Below, in pieces: positions 34,514 to 43,643 of a DNA stretch of 64,000 nt. The number at the start of each line of letters is the position of its first letter. Position 1 is the first letter of the stretch. Source of the DNA: Oleidesulfovibrio alaskensis DSM 16109 (GTDB lineage Bacteria; Desulfobacterota; Desulfovibrionia; Desulfovibrionales; Desulfovibrionaceae); contig NZ_KI519494.1 of NCBI RefSeq assembly GCF_000482745.1, forward strand, positions 315,334-379,333. The letters are read 5' to 3'. The notes under the pieces were generated by a model. That model ran no database searches. It was not told where the DNA came from and worked only from the letters and a program-made list of their open reading frames with translations. The position numbers and the translations under genes are program-made.

Positions 34514-37249
34514 TCAGCAGGTGCTGTCGGCGGATGTGTCCGGGGCTGCGTCGCGCGGAGTAAGGCGTGTGCCGTCCAGCGCCATGTCAAAGTGGTAGAT
34601 GTCTTCATCAAAGTCTTTGGTGACGGTAAAACCGAGAGCCCGCGCCAGTTCCGTCATGCCTTTGTTGTCCGCCAGCGCTTCGCCCACTATGCGGCCTGTG
34701 CCCCGGCTGTGCAGATAGCGGATGATTTTATCCATCAGCAGCCTGCCCAGCCCTGCGCGCTTCAGGTCGGAACGTACGGCCACTGCGAATTCGGCGCGGG
34801 AGTTGTCGGGGGCTATCATGGCACGGGCCACTCCCAGAGTTTTCAGCCCGCCTTCCGGCGCCTGTCCTCTGGCAATGAATGCCATTTCACGGTCGTAGTC
34901 TATCTGTGTCAGCTTGACCATCTCGGAACGGGGCAGGGTGCCCACGTTACCGAAAAAGCGGAACCTTCTGTCCTGCGGGCTCATATGTTCAATGAATTCC
35001 CAGTGGTCAGGTTCATCTTCCGGCCGGATGGGCCGCAGGTCGACCACCGAGCCGTCCTTGAGACGGGCACACTCCTCCAGTTCGCGGGGGTACGGGCGGA
35101 TGGCCAGCTGTTCGGTGCCTGTGGCGGTAGACCAGGCTATGCGCACATGCGCATCCAGCGCCACCACGCCGTCTTCATCTGCAAACAGCGGGTTGATTTC
35201 CATTTCAAATATTTCGGGTATGTCGATGATGAGCTGCGAAACCTTGACCAGTACAAGGTGCACGGCATCAACATCGACAAGCGGACGGCCGGCGGCATCG
35301 TGCAGACGGGCGGCCACTCTGGTGCGCGAAACCGCCTCGCGTGCCAGATTCATGTTGAGCGGCGGCAGAGCGGTGCTGACATCCTGTGCCAGATCGGCGC
35401 CTGCGCCGCCCTGACCGAAGCGGACCACCGGTCCGAATACGGGGTCGGTGGCGGTTTCGACCATCAGCTCAAGGGCGGTGGCCCTGCGGCACATGCGCTG
35501 CACCGTGTAGCCGGTGATGCGTGCGGCGGGCATCTGGGTTTTCAGCCGCTGCATCATGGCCGAAGCAGCCTCCAGCACATCACCGTCGGACTCCAGATCA
35601 AGCGCAACGCCGCCGGCCAGTGTCTTGCGGCGGATGTCCGGCGATTCCACCTTGAGCGCAACGGGATAGCCCATCTCTTCCGCGGCACGCACTGCGGCGT
35701 GTACGTCGGGCACGGTGCGTGTTTCCGGTATGTTTATGCCATACGCTTTCAGAATGCCGGTAGTTTCGGCTACTGTCAGTACCTGACGCTGCTGGTCCAG
35801 AGCTTCGTTGACCACCAGACGCGCGCGTGAAACGTCAGGCTGGAATGTGTCGGGCAGAGAAGGAGGCGCTTCCACAAGCAGGTCCTGGTTGCGGCGGTAC
35901 TGTACCAGATTGAGAAACGCACGCACGGCGTTGTCGGGCGTGAAAAACGAAGGCAGCCCCGCCTTGCGGAAGGTGCTGCGGGCCCCTGCTGCATCATCTA
36001 TTCCCAGCCAGCTGGTGAGCACGGCTTTTTTGGTTCTGCGGCACGCGCGCACAACGCCTTCGGCCACCTGTCCGCTGTCGGCGTAAATGCTTGGCACGTG
36101 CATGACCAGCACTGCATCCAGACTTTTGTCATCCAGCAGCACTTTAAGGGTGCGGGCGTACATGTCGGCGTCGGCGCCGCTTTTGATGACCAGCGGGTTC
36201 CAGTACGACCAGTCACCTTTCAGTTCGTTGTCCAGTGTCTGACAGGTTTCTTCGCTCAGTTCCGCCAGACGCCCTCCGCCAGCCAGCAGTGCGTCGGTGG
36301 CCAGAAATCCGGGCCCGCCCCCGTTGGTCAGTATGGCCAGCCTGTCACCTTTCAGCGGTGCCGCACGGGCCAGTGTCTCCACGGTGTCAAACAGGCTGTC
36401 GATGTCGAACACGCGCAGCATGCCCGCTCGGCGGAAAGCGGTGTCGTATACATCGTCCGAGCCGGGAGGCATGCCGGAATGTGCGGCGGCCGCAGTGGCT
36501 GACGCTTCCGATTTGCCCGACTTCATCACCAGCACGGGCTTGTTGCGGGCCAGCGCTCTGGCGGCGGACATGAAACGGCGCGCTCCCGATATGGTTTCAA
36601 GATACAGCAGAACGGCACGGGTGCCGGGATCGTTGTTCAGGTAGTCGAGAATATCCGCGAAGTTGATGTCGTACCTGTCTCCCAGTGAAATGAAATGTGA
36701 AAAACCGACGCCTTTCGAGGTCGCCCAGTCCAGCACCGAGGTGAACAGAGAATCGGATTGCGAGACAAAAGCTATTCTGCCGGGCAGCGCTTCGCGGTGG
36801 GCCAGACTGGCGTTGACGCCTACGGAAGGGTTGATGAAGCCCAGACAGTTGGGGCCCAGAATGCGCATGCCGTGAGCCTGCGCAATATCCATGACGGTGG
36901 CGCGCTGCACCTCGCGTCTGTCTCTGTCGAAACGGAAATACCCGTGCGAAAGCAGTACGGCAGCCTGTGTGCCGCGTTTGCCGAGCTCCGCAAGATAAAA
37001 AGGCGTGCTGTCTGCGTCTGTGCAGATGATGGCCAGATCGGGGGTGATGGGCAGCGTGTCTATTTCGCTGTAGCTTTCCAGCCCCATGACCGGCTCGCGG
37101 GTTTCATTGACAGGCAGCACCGGTCCCAGAAAAGCCCCTTTGAGCAGGTTTTCCATGACAATGCGGCCGGGCTGTCCGGGAGTGTCTGTGGCGCCGATGA
37201 CAGCAATGGATGTGGGCTTGAACATCTGCTCCAGAACGGAAGAATTCAC
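34514..37249 (-). CDS. Acyl-CoA synthetase (NDP-forming)/GNAT fusion, Pat-type protein acetyltransferase
   Basis: 911 residues in the order CoA-binding domain (VAVIGATDTPGQPG), succinyl-CoA-ligase-like domain, ATP-grasp domain (about 480-700) and a C-terminal GNAT acetyltransferase domain (about 730-890, RSDLKRAGLGRLLMDK). This is the domain plan of Salmonella/E. coli Pat (PatZ), which acetylates and inactivates acetyl-CoA synthetase. The start is a GTG with GGTGAG upstream. The gene is divergent from acs, its classical target, across 241 nt. Unlike PatZ as I recall it, the segment AAAAHSGMPPGSD keeps a His where NDP-forming synthetases have the catalytic phosphohistidine, so a synthetase activity may remain. 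Confidence 0.87.
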   Translation of the reverse strand: MNSSVLEQMFKPTSIAVIGATDTPGQPGRIVMENLLKGAFLGPVLPVNETREPVMGLESYSEIDTLPITPDLAIICTDADSTPFYLAELGKRGTQAAVLLSHGYFRFDRDRREVQRATVMDIAQAHGMRILGPNCLGFINPSVGVNASLAHREALPGRIAFVSQSDSLFTSVLDWATSKGVGFSHFISLGDRYDINFADILDYLNNDPGTRAVLLYLETISGARRFMSAARALARNKPVLVMKSGKSEASATAAAAHSGMPPGSDDVYDTAFRRAGMLRVFDIDSLFDTVETLARAAPLKGDRLAILTNGGGPGFLATDALLAGGGRLAELSEETCQTLDNELKGDWSYWNPLVIKSGADADMYARTLKVLLDDKSLDAVLVMHVPSIYADSGQVAEGVVRACRRTKKAVLTSWLGIDDAAGARSTFRKAGLPSFFTPDNAVRAFLNLVQYRRNQDLLVEAPPSLPDTFQPDVSRARLVVNEALDQQRQVLTVAETTGILKAYGINIPETRTVPDVHAAVRAAEEMGYPVALKVESPDIRRKTLAGGVALDLESDGDVLEAASAMMQRLKTQMPAARITGYTVQRMCRRATALELMVETATDPVFGPVVRFGQGGAGADLAQDVSTALPPLNMNLAREAVSRTRVAARLHDAAGRPLVDVDAVHLVLVKVSQLIIDIPEIFEMEINPLFADEDGVVALDAHVRIAWSTATGTEQLAIRPYPRELEECARLKDGSVVDLRPIRPEDEPDHWEFIEHMSPQDRRFRFFGNVGTLPRSEMVKLTQIDYDREMAFIARGQAPEGGLKTLGVARAMIAPDNSRAEFAVAVRSDLKRAGLGRLLMDKIIRYLHSRGTGRIVGEALADNKGMTELARALGFTVTKDFDEDIYHFDMALDGTRLTPRDAAPDTSADSTC

Positions 37250-37316
37250 ATCTCACCCCGCGTGCGTAGAAGGTTGCGCCGCCGGCTGCGGCGTAAGGAC
37301 CATTCACGGGCCATAT

Positions 37317-37329
37317 TTTCACGGTGAAA
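37317..37329. promoter_or_regulatory. Palindrome in the pat-acs intergenic region
   Basis: TTTCAC-G-GTGAAA is a perfect inverted repeat. TTCAC also occurs at about 37303 and 37365, so the divergent promoter region carries three related half-sites. No clear promoter consensus was found for either gene. Confidence 0.35.
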
Positions 37330-37490
37330 GGCATAAAGTCAATTTGAACGGGCGTAATCGACCGTTCACCGAAAAGAGGGTCTGTCAGTCTTCGCACACA
37401 AGCACAGGCGGTGTATACGTTGAGCCAGCGGTATGTTTTTTTTGCCGTAAGAAAAACCCCGAATACATAGTCAGGCAGAAGGAGACCCGT

Positions 37491-39476
37491 ATGAGCCAGA
37501 CCAATATTGAAAGCATGCTGGATGAAAAAAGAGTGTTCGAACCGCCTTTTGCCCGACGCGACAACGCGCACGTACGCAGCATGGAACAGTACCGCGAACT
37601 GTGCAGCAGGGCCGACGAAGATCCCGAAGGCTTCTGGGCCGAAAGAGCGGTGAAGCTGCTGGACTGGTTCCGGCCGTTTGATTCGGTGCTGGACGCCGAC
37701 ATGCAGCAGGCGGACATACGGTGGTTTTCCGGCGGCAGGCTTAATGTGGCATACAACTGCATTGACAGGCACCTGACACGCGGCAGACGCAACAAGGCGG
37801 CAATCATCTGGCAGGGCGAGCCGGAAGAGGACGTGCGTGTGTACACGTATCAGATGCTGCATGATGAAGTATGCCGTTTTGCAGCGGTGCTGCGTTCTCT
37901 GGGGGTTAAAAAGGGCGACAGGGTGTCGCTGTATATGCCCATGATTCCCGAACTGGCCTTTGCCATGCTGGCCTGTACGCGTATCGGGGCAGTGCATTCT
38001 GTGGTGTTTGCCGGGTTTTCGGCCGTCAGTCTGCAGAACCGCATTCAGGACTGCGAGGCGAAAGTGCTGGTTACGGCCGATGCCGTGCTGCGTGCCGGAC
38101 GTCGTATTCCGCTGAAAAACAATGTGGACGAAGCCCTGCGCCAATGTCCCAGCGTGGAAAAATGCATTGTGGTACGCCGTGCGGGTGTTGATATTCCCAT
38201 GGAGGCAGGCCGCGACCTGTGGTGGGACGAACTGGCTGCCGACCCCGAACTGGATGCCGTGTGTCCCTGTGAAGAGATGGAATCGGAAGACCCGCTGTTC
38301 ATTCTGTACACCAGCGGTTCCACGGGACGGCCCAAGGGGGTTGTGCACACCACCGGCGGGTATCTGACCTATGCCGCCCACACCACGCAGTGGGTGTTCG
38401 ACCTGCAGGATGACGATGTTTACTGGTGCACGGCGGATGCCGGCTGGATTACCGGACATTCCTACATTGTGTACGGGCCGCTGGCGCTGGGCGGCACGTC
38501 GCTGATGTTCGAAGGCGTACCCACATGGCCGTCACCGGACCGTTTCTGGCATATCGTGCAGAAATTCCGCGTCAATATTTTTTATACCGCTCCTACAGTT
38601 GTACGCTCGCTCATGCGGGAAGGCGTGGAGTGGACACAGAAGCATGATCTTTCATCGCTGCGTGTGCTCGGCTCGGTGGGCGAGCCCATCAACCCCGAGG
38701 CATGGATGTGGTACCACAACTATATCGGCGGCGGAAAACTGCCCATTGTGGATACCTGGTGGCAGACAGAGACGGGCGGCATCATGATTTCCGCTCTGCC
38801 TTACGCCACGCCGCTCAAACCGGGGTCTGCCACGTTTCCCCTGCCGGGCATTGACGCCGCGGTGGTGGATGCCGAAGGCAATGCCGTGGAAGCCAATCAG
38901 GGCGGCTATCTGGTTGTCCGCAGACCGTGGCCCGGCATGCTGCGCGGCGTGTACGGCGATCCGGAACGCTTCAGACAGACATATTTCGAGCGTTTTGCAG
39001 GCATGTATGAATCAGGCGACGGTGCACGGGTTGATGAAGATGGCTACATATGGGTCATGGGCCGCCTTGATGACGTGATCAATGTGTCCGGTCACCGTAT
39101 GGGAACGGCAGAGGTCGAGTCCGCTCTTGTGGCGCATCCCGCCGTGGCGGAGGCAGCTGTGGTGGGCATGCCGCATGCTGTGAAGGGCGAAAGCATCTAT
39201 GCCTATGTCACTCTTGCGGCTGACGAGGATGAGTCTGAAGAACTGCGCGCCGAACTGCGTACATGGGTGCGCAAGGAAATAGGTCCCATCGCCACGCCGG
39301 AGGTCATTCAGTTTGCCGACGGGCTGCCCAAAACGCGCAGCGGCAAGATCATGCGGCGTATCCTGCGCAAGATCGCTTCCGGTGAAACCAGTGAATTCGG
39401 CGATACTTCCACGCTTTCGGATCCCGGTGTCATCACCGACCTCATCGACGGACGTCTTGAACTGACGGGACGCTGA
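37491..39476 (+). CDS. acs: Acetyl-CoA synthetase (AMP-forming)
   Basis: 661 residues from ATG 37491 behind GAAGGAG. The adenylation core YTSGSTGRPKG and WWQTETGG are present, and the C-terminal lysine motif PKTRSGKIMRR places the catalytic, acetylatable Lys at 619. It activates acetate to acetyl-CoA. Its position next to a Pat-type acetyltransferase suggests control by lysine acetylation. A strong terminator follows at 39521-39555. Confidence 0.96.
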   Translation: MSQTNIESMLDEKRVFEPPFARRDNAHVRSMEQYRELCSRADEDPEGFWAERAVKLLDWFRPFDSVLDADMQQADIRWFSGGRLNVAYNCIDRHLTRGRRNKAAIIWQGEPEEDVRVYTYQMLHDEVCRFAAVLRSLGVKKGDRVSLYMPMIPELAFAMLACTRIGAVHSVVFAGFSAVSLQNRIQDCEAKVLVTADAVLRAGRRIPLKNNVDEALRQCPSVEKCIVVRRAGVDIPMEAGRDLWWDELAADPELDAVCPCEEMESEDPLFILYTSGSTGRPKGVVHTTGGYLTYAAHTTQWVFDLQDDDVYWCTADAGWITGHSYIVYGPLALGGTSLMFEGVPTWPSPDRFWHIVQKFRVNIFYTAPTVVRSLMREGVEWTQKHDLSSLRVLGSVGEPINPEAWMWYHNYIGGGKLPIVDTWWQTETGGIMISALPYATPLKPGSATFPLPGIDAAVVDAEGNAVEANQGGYLVVRRPWPGMLRGVYGDPERFRQTYFERFAGMYESGDGARVDEDGYIWVMGRLDDVINVSGHRMGTAEVESALVAHPAVAEAAVVGMPHAVKGESIYAYVTLAADEDESEELRAELRTWVRKEIGPIATPEVIQFADGLPKTRSGKIMRRILRKIASGETSEFGDTSTLSDPGVITDLIDGRLELTGR

Positions 39477-39520
39477 TGTGGTATGCCGCCGGCAGACGGC
39501 GGTCCGGCACTGCACATATC

Positions 39521-39555
39521 AGGGCCCGCGGCAACATTGCCGCGGGCCTTCTTTT
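39521..39555 (+). terminator. Intrinsic terminator after acs
   Basis: A stem of about 12 bp (AGGGCCCGCGGCAA with its near-complement) is followed by TTCTTTT, 45 nt past the acs stop. Confidence 0.8.
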
Positions 39556-39644
39556 GCCGCTTGCGGTCTGTATTGTGCTGTGGCGCTGTGATATGCTGGT
39601 GTCACGGTCACAGACCGGGGTGCCGAAAAGGAAGGAGGATTCCC

Positions 39645-40769
39645 GTGCTGCCTGCCAACCCGCTTTTTGTGGAGACCATTCTGACACGTATGCCCGTGGG
39701 CCTGATGATTCTGGACGGTGACGGAAACATAGCCCGCACCAATCCGGCGCTTTCCGCCATGCTGGGCATCGCACCGCATGAACTGCAGGGCCGCGGCTGG
39801 GCGGAAGTGTTCATGGCGGAGGGCAATAATCTGGAATTCAATCAGGTCATAGTGGACGTGGTGCACAATGAACTGGAATTTCTCAGCCGGTCTGTGCCGT
39901 TTGTCGATCCGGCGGGCAGTCGCCGCGAGCTTGGAGTGCTTTCCTGTTTCATCAGACAACAGGATAGTGTTGCCGGTATTGTCCTGCTTTTTCAGGATAT
40001 GACCGAACTTGCGCGCATGCATGATGCCGAACGGCGCATTTATCGGGAAAAGCTGCGGCTGGAGCGCGAGCGCGAGGAAGCCCTGCGCCTGCTGGCTCAG
40101 GCTGTGGCGCATCAGGTGCGCAATCCGGCCACGGTCATAGGGGGCGTTGCGGGTATGCTCATCCGTCAGCATTCCGGCGAGCCTGCACTGGGCAGAATGC
40201 TGGATGTCATCCGGGAAGAAACTCTGCGGCTGGAAGCCATGGTGGCGGAAGTTTCCTCTTTTGCGGCAATCTCCGCCGGAGTGTTGCACCGCGTCGACTG
40301 GCATGCCCTGCTGCATGGCTGGGCGGCGGACAGGCTGGCAGAAGCGGACGAGGCGGACATTGTGCTGCATGCCTGTACAGGCATGGGCGTTGTGTATCCC
40401 GATCTTGTGCGCCTGCTGCTGGACGAGCTGTATGACAACGCCCGCCGGTTTGCGCACACGGACAGGGCGCTCAAGGTGACGGTGTCCGTAAGCCACGAAG
40501 ACGGATGGACGCGGCTGGTCATGCAGGACAACGGCAGGGGTATGGGGCGGGACTCGCTGCCGTATGTGTTTGATCCGTTTTTCACCTCGCGCAGCGACGG
40601 AGTGGGAATGGGCCTGTGCAAGGTGAAACGCTGCATGATGCTGCACGGCGGAACTGCCGCGGCGGAAAATGTTCACGGCGGCGGGGCGCGGTTCATCATG
40701 CGCTTTCCTCCGCGCAGCGCTTCGGCGGAAAACGGCGATGTGCCGCCGCCCGAAAACGGGCTGCGCTGA
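39645..40769 (+). CDS. PAS-domain sensor histidine kinase (soluble)
   Basis: 374 residues from a GTG at 39645 with a strong AAGGAGG site; no membrane segment. A PAS domain (about 10-120) precedes a helical HisKA-like region with His156 in AVAHQVRNPATVIGG and a HATPase domain (DNGRGMGRD, FDPFFTSR, GVGMGLCKVKRCM). No response regulator is adjacent. It follows acs beyond a terminator, so it is probably transcribed on its own; an acetate- or redox-related role is only suggested by position. The C-terminus is short after the ATPase domain. Confidence 0.88.
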   Translation: MLPANPLFVETILTRMPVGLMILDGDGNIARTNPALSAMLGIAPHELQGRGWAEVFMAEGNNLEFNQVIVDVVHNELEFLSRSVPFVDPAGSRRELGVLSCFIRQQDSVAGIVLLFQDMTELARMHDAERRIYREKLRLEREREEALRLLAQAVAHQVRNPATVIGGVAGMLIRQHSGEPALGRMLDVIREETLRLEAMVAEVSSFAAISAGVLHRVDWHALLHGWAADRLAEADEADIVLHACTGMGVVYPDLVRLLLDELYDNARRFAHTDRALKVTVSVSHEDGWTRLVMQDNGRGMGRDSLPYVFDPFFTSRSDGVGMGLCKVKRCMMLHGGTAAAENVHGGGARFIMRFPPRSASAENGDVPPPENGLR

Positions 40770-40936
40770 CGGCCTCCATTCCCGCACGGGCTCCATGCTC
40801 CGGCGGATGGCGCACCGCGGGCTGATGCGCGTTACTGCCGGAGCAGCTTTTCTGCCCGGCTGGCGTTTGTTTTCCGGCAGTTCCTGTGCTGTCCGGTATG
40901 CCTGCGTGCTTTTCTGTATCAGGTGCGTGCGGGCAT

Positions 40937-40963
40937 AAAAAAACGCCCCGCGGTGCGGGGCGT
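40937..40963 (-). terminator. Intrinsic terminator after cydAB
   Basis: On the minus strand a 9-bp stem (ACGCCCCGC with its complement) and 3-nt loop are followed by seven T residues. Confidence 0.92.
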
Positions 40964-40985
40964 TCTGTTGTTTAAAGGTGCCGGA

Positions 40986-42011
40986 CTAGTAGGCGTGGGG
41001 CGATTCCAGATCCTTGTCGGTGATCTTGAAAGAGAACACCGAGAACACCCATGCCTGATAGCCTATGACCACAGGTACACAGGTCAGCGAAACACCCAGC
41101 ATGATCTTGAGCGTCAGCGGACTGGATGCCGCATTGGCTATGGTCACGCTGTAAGCCGGATCAAGGCTGGACGGAATGAGTGCGGGGTACATGCCCAGCA
41201 CACCGAACAGCGTCACGCACACTATAGTCACAGAACTGCATATCCATGCCATTCCGGCCGATTCTCCGTGGATGAAGAAGCGGGTGGTGAGCATCATGCC
41301 CACGGCGAGGAAAAGCACCACCAGCAGCGGCGGGAAGCTGAGGTAGTTGCTGTACAGGTCGGTGTATACGGCCGTGGCGGCCAGAAAGGCCACCGCAGCG
41401 ATGAGCAGATAGGGCCACAGACCCCGTGCGGCGGCGATGGCGCGGTCATGAATCATGCCGGTGGACTTGATGGCCAGCCACAGTGCGCCGTGTACGGCAA
41501 ACATAAGCACAAACAGCACGCCGCCCAGCAGTCCGTAAGGATTAAGCAGCGTGAACAGTGTGCCGTGGTACACGCCGTCCGCATCCACGGGAATGCCCAT
41601 GAACAGGTTGGCAAAGGCCACGCCCAGCAGCAGGGCGGGTACGACGCTGCCGAGGAACTGGAACACGTCCCATACCTTGCGCCAGCCGTCGGAATCTATC
41701 TTGTTGCGGAACTCAAACGAGACTGCGCGGAAGATAAGTGCGAAAAGCAGAATGAACAGCGGGGCATACAGCGCGCTGAACATCACCGCATACGCTTTGG
41801 GAAATGCGGCGAAGGTAACCCCGCCGGCCGTGATCAGCCACACTTCGTTGCCGTCCCAGAAAGGACCGGCCGCATTGTAGATGGTGCGCCGTTCAGTTTC
41901 ATTTTTTGTGATAAAGGGCAGCAGCGTACCCATGCCGAGATCGAACCCGTCCAGCATGAAGTAGATGGCCCAGAGAACACCCCAGATAACAAACCATGTG
42001 GTTTCCAACAT
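40986..42011 (-). CDS. cydB: Cytochrome bd quinol oxidase subunit II
   Basis: 341 residues with eight or nine membrane segments, beginning MLETTWFVIWGVLWAIYFMLDGFDLGMG, the family N-terminus. The short WDGNEVWLI motif is intact. It lies 46 nt after cydA and has AGAGGAA upstream. With CydA it reduces oxygen to water at the expense of menaquinol. Confidence 0.96.
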   Translation of the reverse strand: MLETTWFVIWGVLWAIYFMLDGFDLGMGTLLPFITKNETERRTIYNAAGPFWDGNEVWLITAGGVTFAAFPKAYAVMFSALYAPLFILLFALIFRAVSFEFRNKIDSDGWRKVWDVFQFLGSVVPALLLGVAFANLFMGIPVDADGVYHGTLFTLLNPYGLLGGVLFVLMFAVHGALWLAIKSTGMIHDRAIAAARGLWPYLLIAAVAFLAATAVYTDLYSNYLSFPPLLVVLFLAVGMMLTTRFFIHGESAGMAWICSSVTIVCVTLFGVLGMYPALIPSSLDPAYSVTIANAASSPLTLKIMLGVSLTCVPVVIGYQAWVFSVFSFKITDKDLESPHAY

Positions 42012-42057
42012 ATTCTAATTCCTCTGGTGTACTGGTTCTTCAGGTTATCCCTTCCGC

Positions 42058-43362
42058 CTAGGCGGGCTGGGGGCCTTTCCTGGCGTATTTCTTCAACAGA
42101 TAAATGTCGAGAATGCCGAGGAATGAATAGATGATCACCATGGCGATGACGGATGTGGCCACTGAAGCGGCAGGTACCGGCGACACCGCGTCTGATGTGC
42201 GCATCATGCCGTAGACAATCCACGGCTGGCGGCCCACCTCTGCCACGTTCCAGCCTGCCATGATGGTGATGTACGGCAGCGGAATGGTGTAGATGAGGGC
42301 TTTGAGCAGCCATGTCTTCTGTTCCAGTTTGTTGCGCCACAGCCATGCAAGACCGGCCAGAATGGGGAACAGCGTACCCAGACCGACCATAAGCCGGAAC
42401 GAAAGGAAGGTCAGCAGCACGGGCGGACGGTCTTCCTTGGGGAATTCCTTCAGCCCCAGCACTTCGGCATTGGGATCATTGAATGCCAGCAGCGAGAGCA
42501 CATTGGGAATGCCAAAGGCTTCGATGGCGTTCTTTTCGTTTTCCTGATCGGGCAGTACCAGCAGGTACATGGGAGCGCCTGCCTTGGTTTCCCAGTGCGA
42601 TTCCATGGCTGCCAGTTTGGCCGGCTGCAGTCTGGCCACGGTGTTGCCGTGGTTGTGGCCCTGTACAGCCACCAGCACGGCGAACAGCAGGGCAAACACT
42701 GCGCCCAGCCGGAAGGAGCGGTTAAAGAAATCAAGCTCGTTCTTGCGCATGATGTGCCATGCGGAAACACCCAGCACAAAGAAACCGGCAAGCATCCATG
42801 AGGCGAAAATGGTGTGGAAGTACTGGCCCCACGCAAATACGTTGGTCAGCACTTCGTAGAAGCTGTCCAGTTCTGCACGGCCGTTGCGCAGCACATAGCC
42901 CACGGGGTTCTGCATCCAGCCGTTGGCAAGGATGATCCACAGGGCGGATATGTTGCTGGCAATGGCCACGGCCCAGATGGCGAACAGGTGAACTTTTTTG
43001 GATACTTTTTCCCACCCGAAGTGCCATACGGCAAGAAAGGTGGATTCAAGGAAGAAAGCGACGGTCGCCTCGATGGCCAGCAGCGAACCGAAAATGTCGC
43101 CGACATATTCGGAATAGCGCGACCAGTTGGTGCCGAACTGGAATTCCAGCGTGATGCCGGTGACAACTCCCAGTGCAAAGTTGATGATGAACAGCTTGCC
43201 CCAGAACTTGGCCATACGTTTGTACACTTCATTGCCGCTGCGCACGTACATGGTTTCCATGATGGCAAGCATCACGGAAAGGCCCAGAGTAAGCGGCACG
43301 AAAATGAAGTGGAAAAAAACGGCTATGGCAAATTGCAGCCGTGACAACAGGACGACATCCAT
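42058..43362 (-). CDS. cydA: Cytochrome bd quinol oxidase subunit I
   Basis: 434 residues from ATG 43362 (MDVVLLSRLQFAIAVFFHFIF) with AAAGGGGG upstream; the more upstream in-frame start adds 26 residues outside the family. The haem ligand His18 and the quinol/haem motif GRQPWIVYGMMRTSDAVSP are present. Length fits the short-Q-loop class found in anaerobes. It protects against oxygen and can respire at low oxygen. It is preceded by a promoter overlapped by palindromic operators. Confidence 0.97.
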   Translation of the reverse strand: MDVVLLSRLQFAIAVFFHFIFVPLTLGLSVMLAIMETMYVRSGNEVYKRMAKFWGKLFIINFALGVVTGITLEFQFGTNWSRYSEYVGDIFGSLLAIEATVAFFLESTFLAVWHFGWEKVSKKVHLFAIWAVAIASNISALWIILANGWMQNPVGYVLRNGRAELDSFYEVLTNVFAWGQYFHTIFASWMLAGFFVLGVSAWHIMRKNELDFFNRSFRLGAVFALLFAVLVAVQGHNHGNTVARLQPAKLAAMESHWETKAGAPMYLLVLPDQENEKNAIEAFGIPNVLSLLAFNDPNAEVLGLKEFPKEDRPPVLLTFLSFRLMVGLGTLFPILAGLAWLWRNKLEQKTWLLKALIYTIPLPYITIMAGWNVAEVGRQPWIVYGMMRTSDAVSPVPAASVATSVIAMVIIYSFLGILDIYLLKKYARKGPQPA

Positions 43363-43468
43363 ACGAGCCCCCTTTGCGGTTTGCGGGTCGTGGCGTAAAG
43401 CCGCAGCCGCCAAGGTTAAAGGTGAAAAAAACAGCTCCATGAAGAGCAGGCAAACTTTTATTAAAATG

Positions 43469-43489
43469 AGTTATTATTAGCAAATAACT
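43469..43489. promoter_or_regulatory. Operator 1 upstream of cydA (AGTTATT-N7-AATAACT)
   Basis: A perfect 7-bp inverted repeat. It covers the predicted -10 element and part of the spacer of the cydA promoter, as a repressor site would. Confidence 0.5.
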
Positions 43490-43499
43490 TCTGTTGCAA
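43471..43499 (-). promoter_or_regulatory. Sigma-70-type promoter of cydAB
   Basis: On the minus strand TTGCAA (43499-43494) and TAATAA (43476-43471) are 17 nt apart. Transcription would begin near 43464, about 100 nt before cydA. Confidence 0.5.
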
Positions 43500-43542
43500 G
43501 CTCTTTCGGAGAAATTCCGGATATTCCCGCACAAAGAAAGGA

Positions 43543-43559
43543 ATAACTTTTGTAGTTAT
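43543..43559. promoter_or_regulatory. Operator 2 upstream of cydA (ATAACT-N5-AGTTAT)
   Basis: A perfect 6-bp inverted repeat with the same AATAACT half-site as operator 1 (43483 and 43542), 59 bp further upstream. Confidence 0.45.
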
Positions 43560-43583
43560 AACAAGTTTTCTGAAAAGTGCTAA

Positions 43584-43610
43584 TAAAAAAAGTGGCCGCA
43601 AGGGCCACTT
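43584..43610 (-). terminator. Intrinsic terminator after the ORP cluster
   Basis: On the minus strand an 8-bp stem (AAGTGGCC with its complement) is followed by seven T residues, 34 nt past the Mrp-ORP stop. Confidence 0.88.
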
Positions 43611-43643
43611 ATGATCAGAGGATAACAGGCAGAAGAGAAGGGA

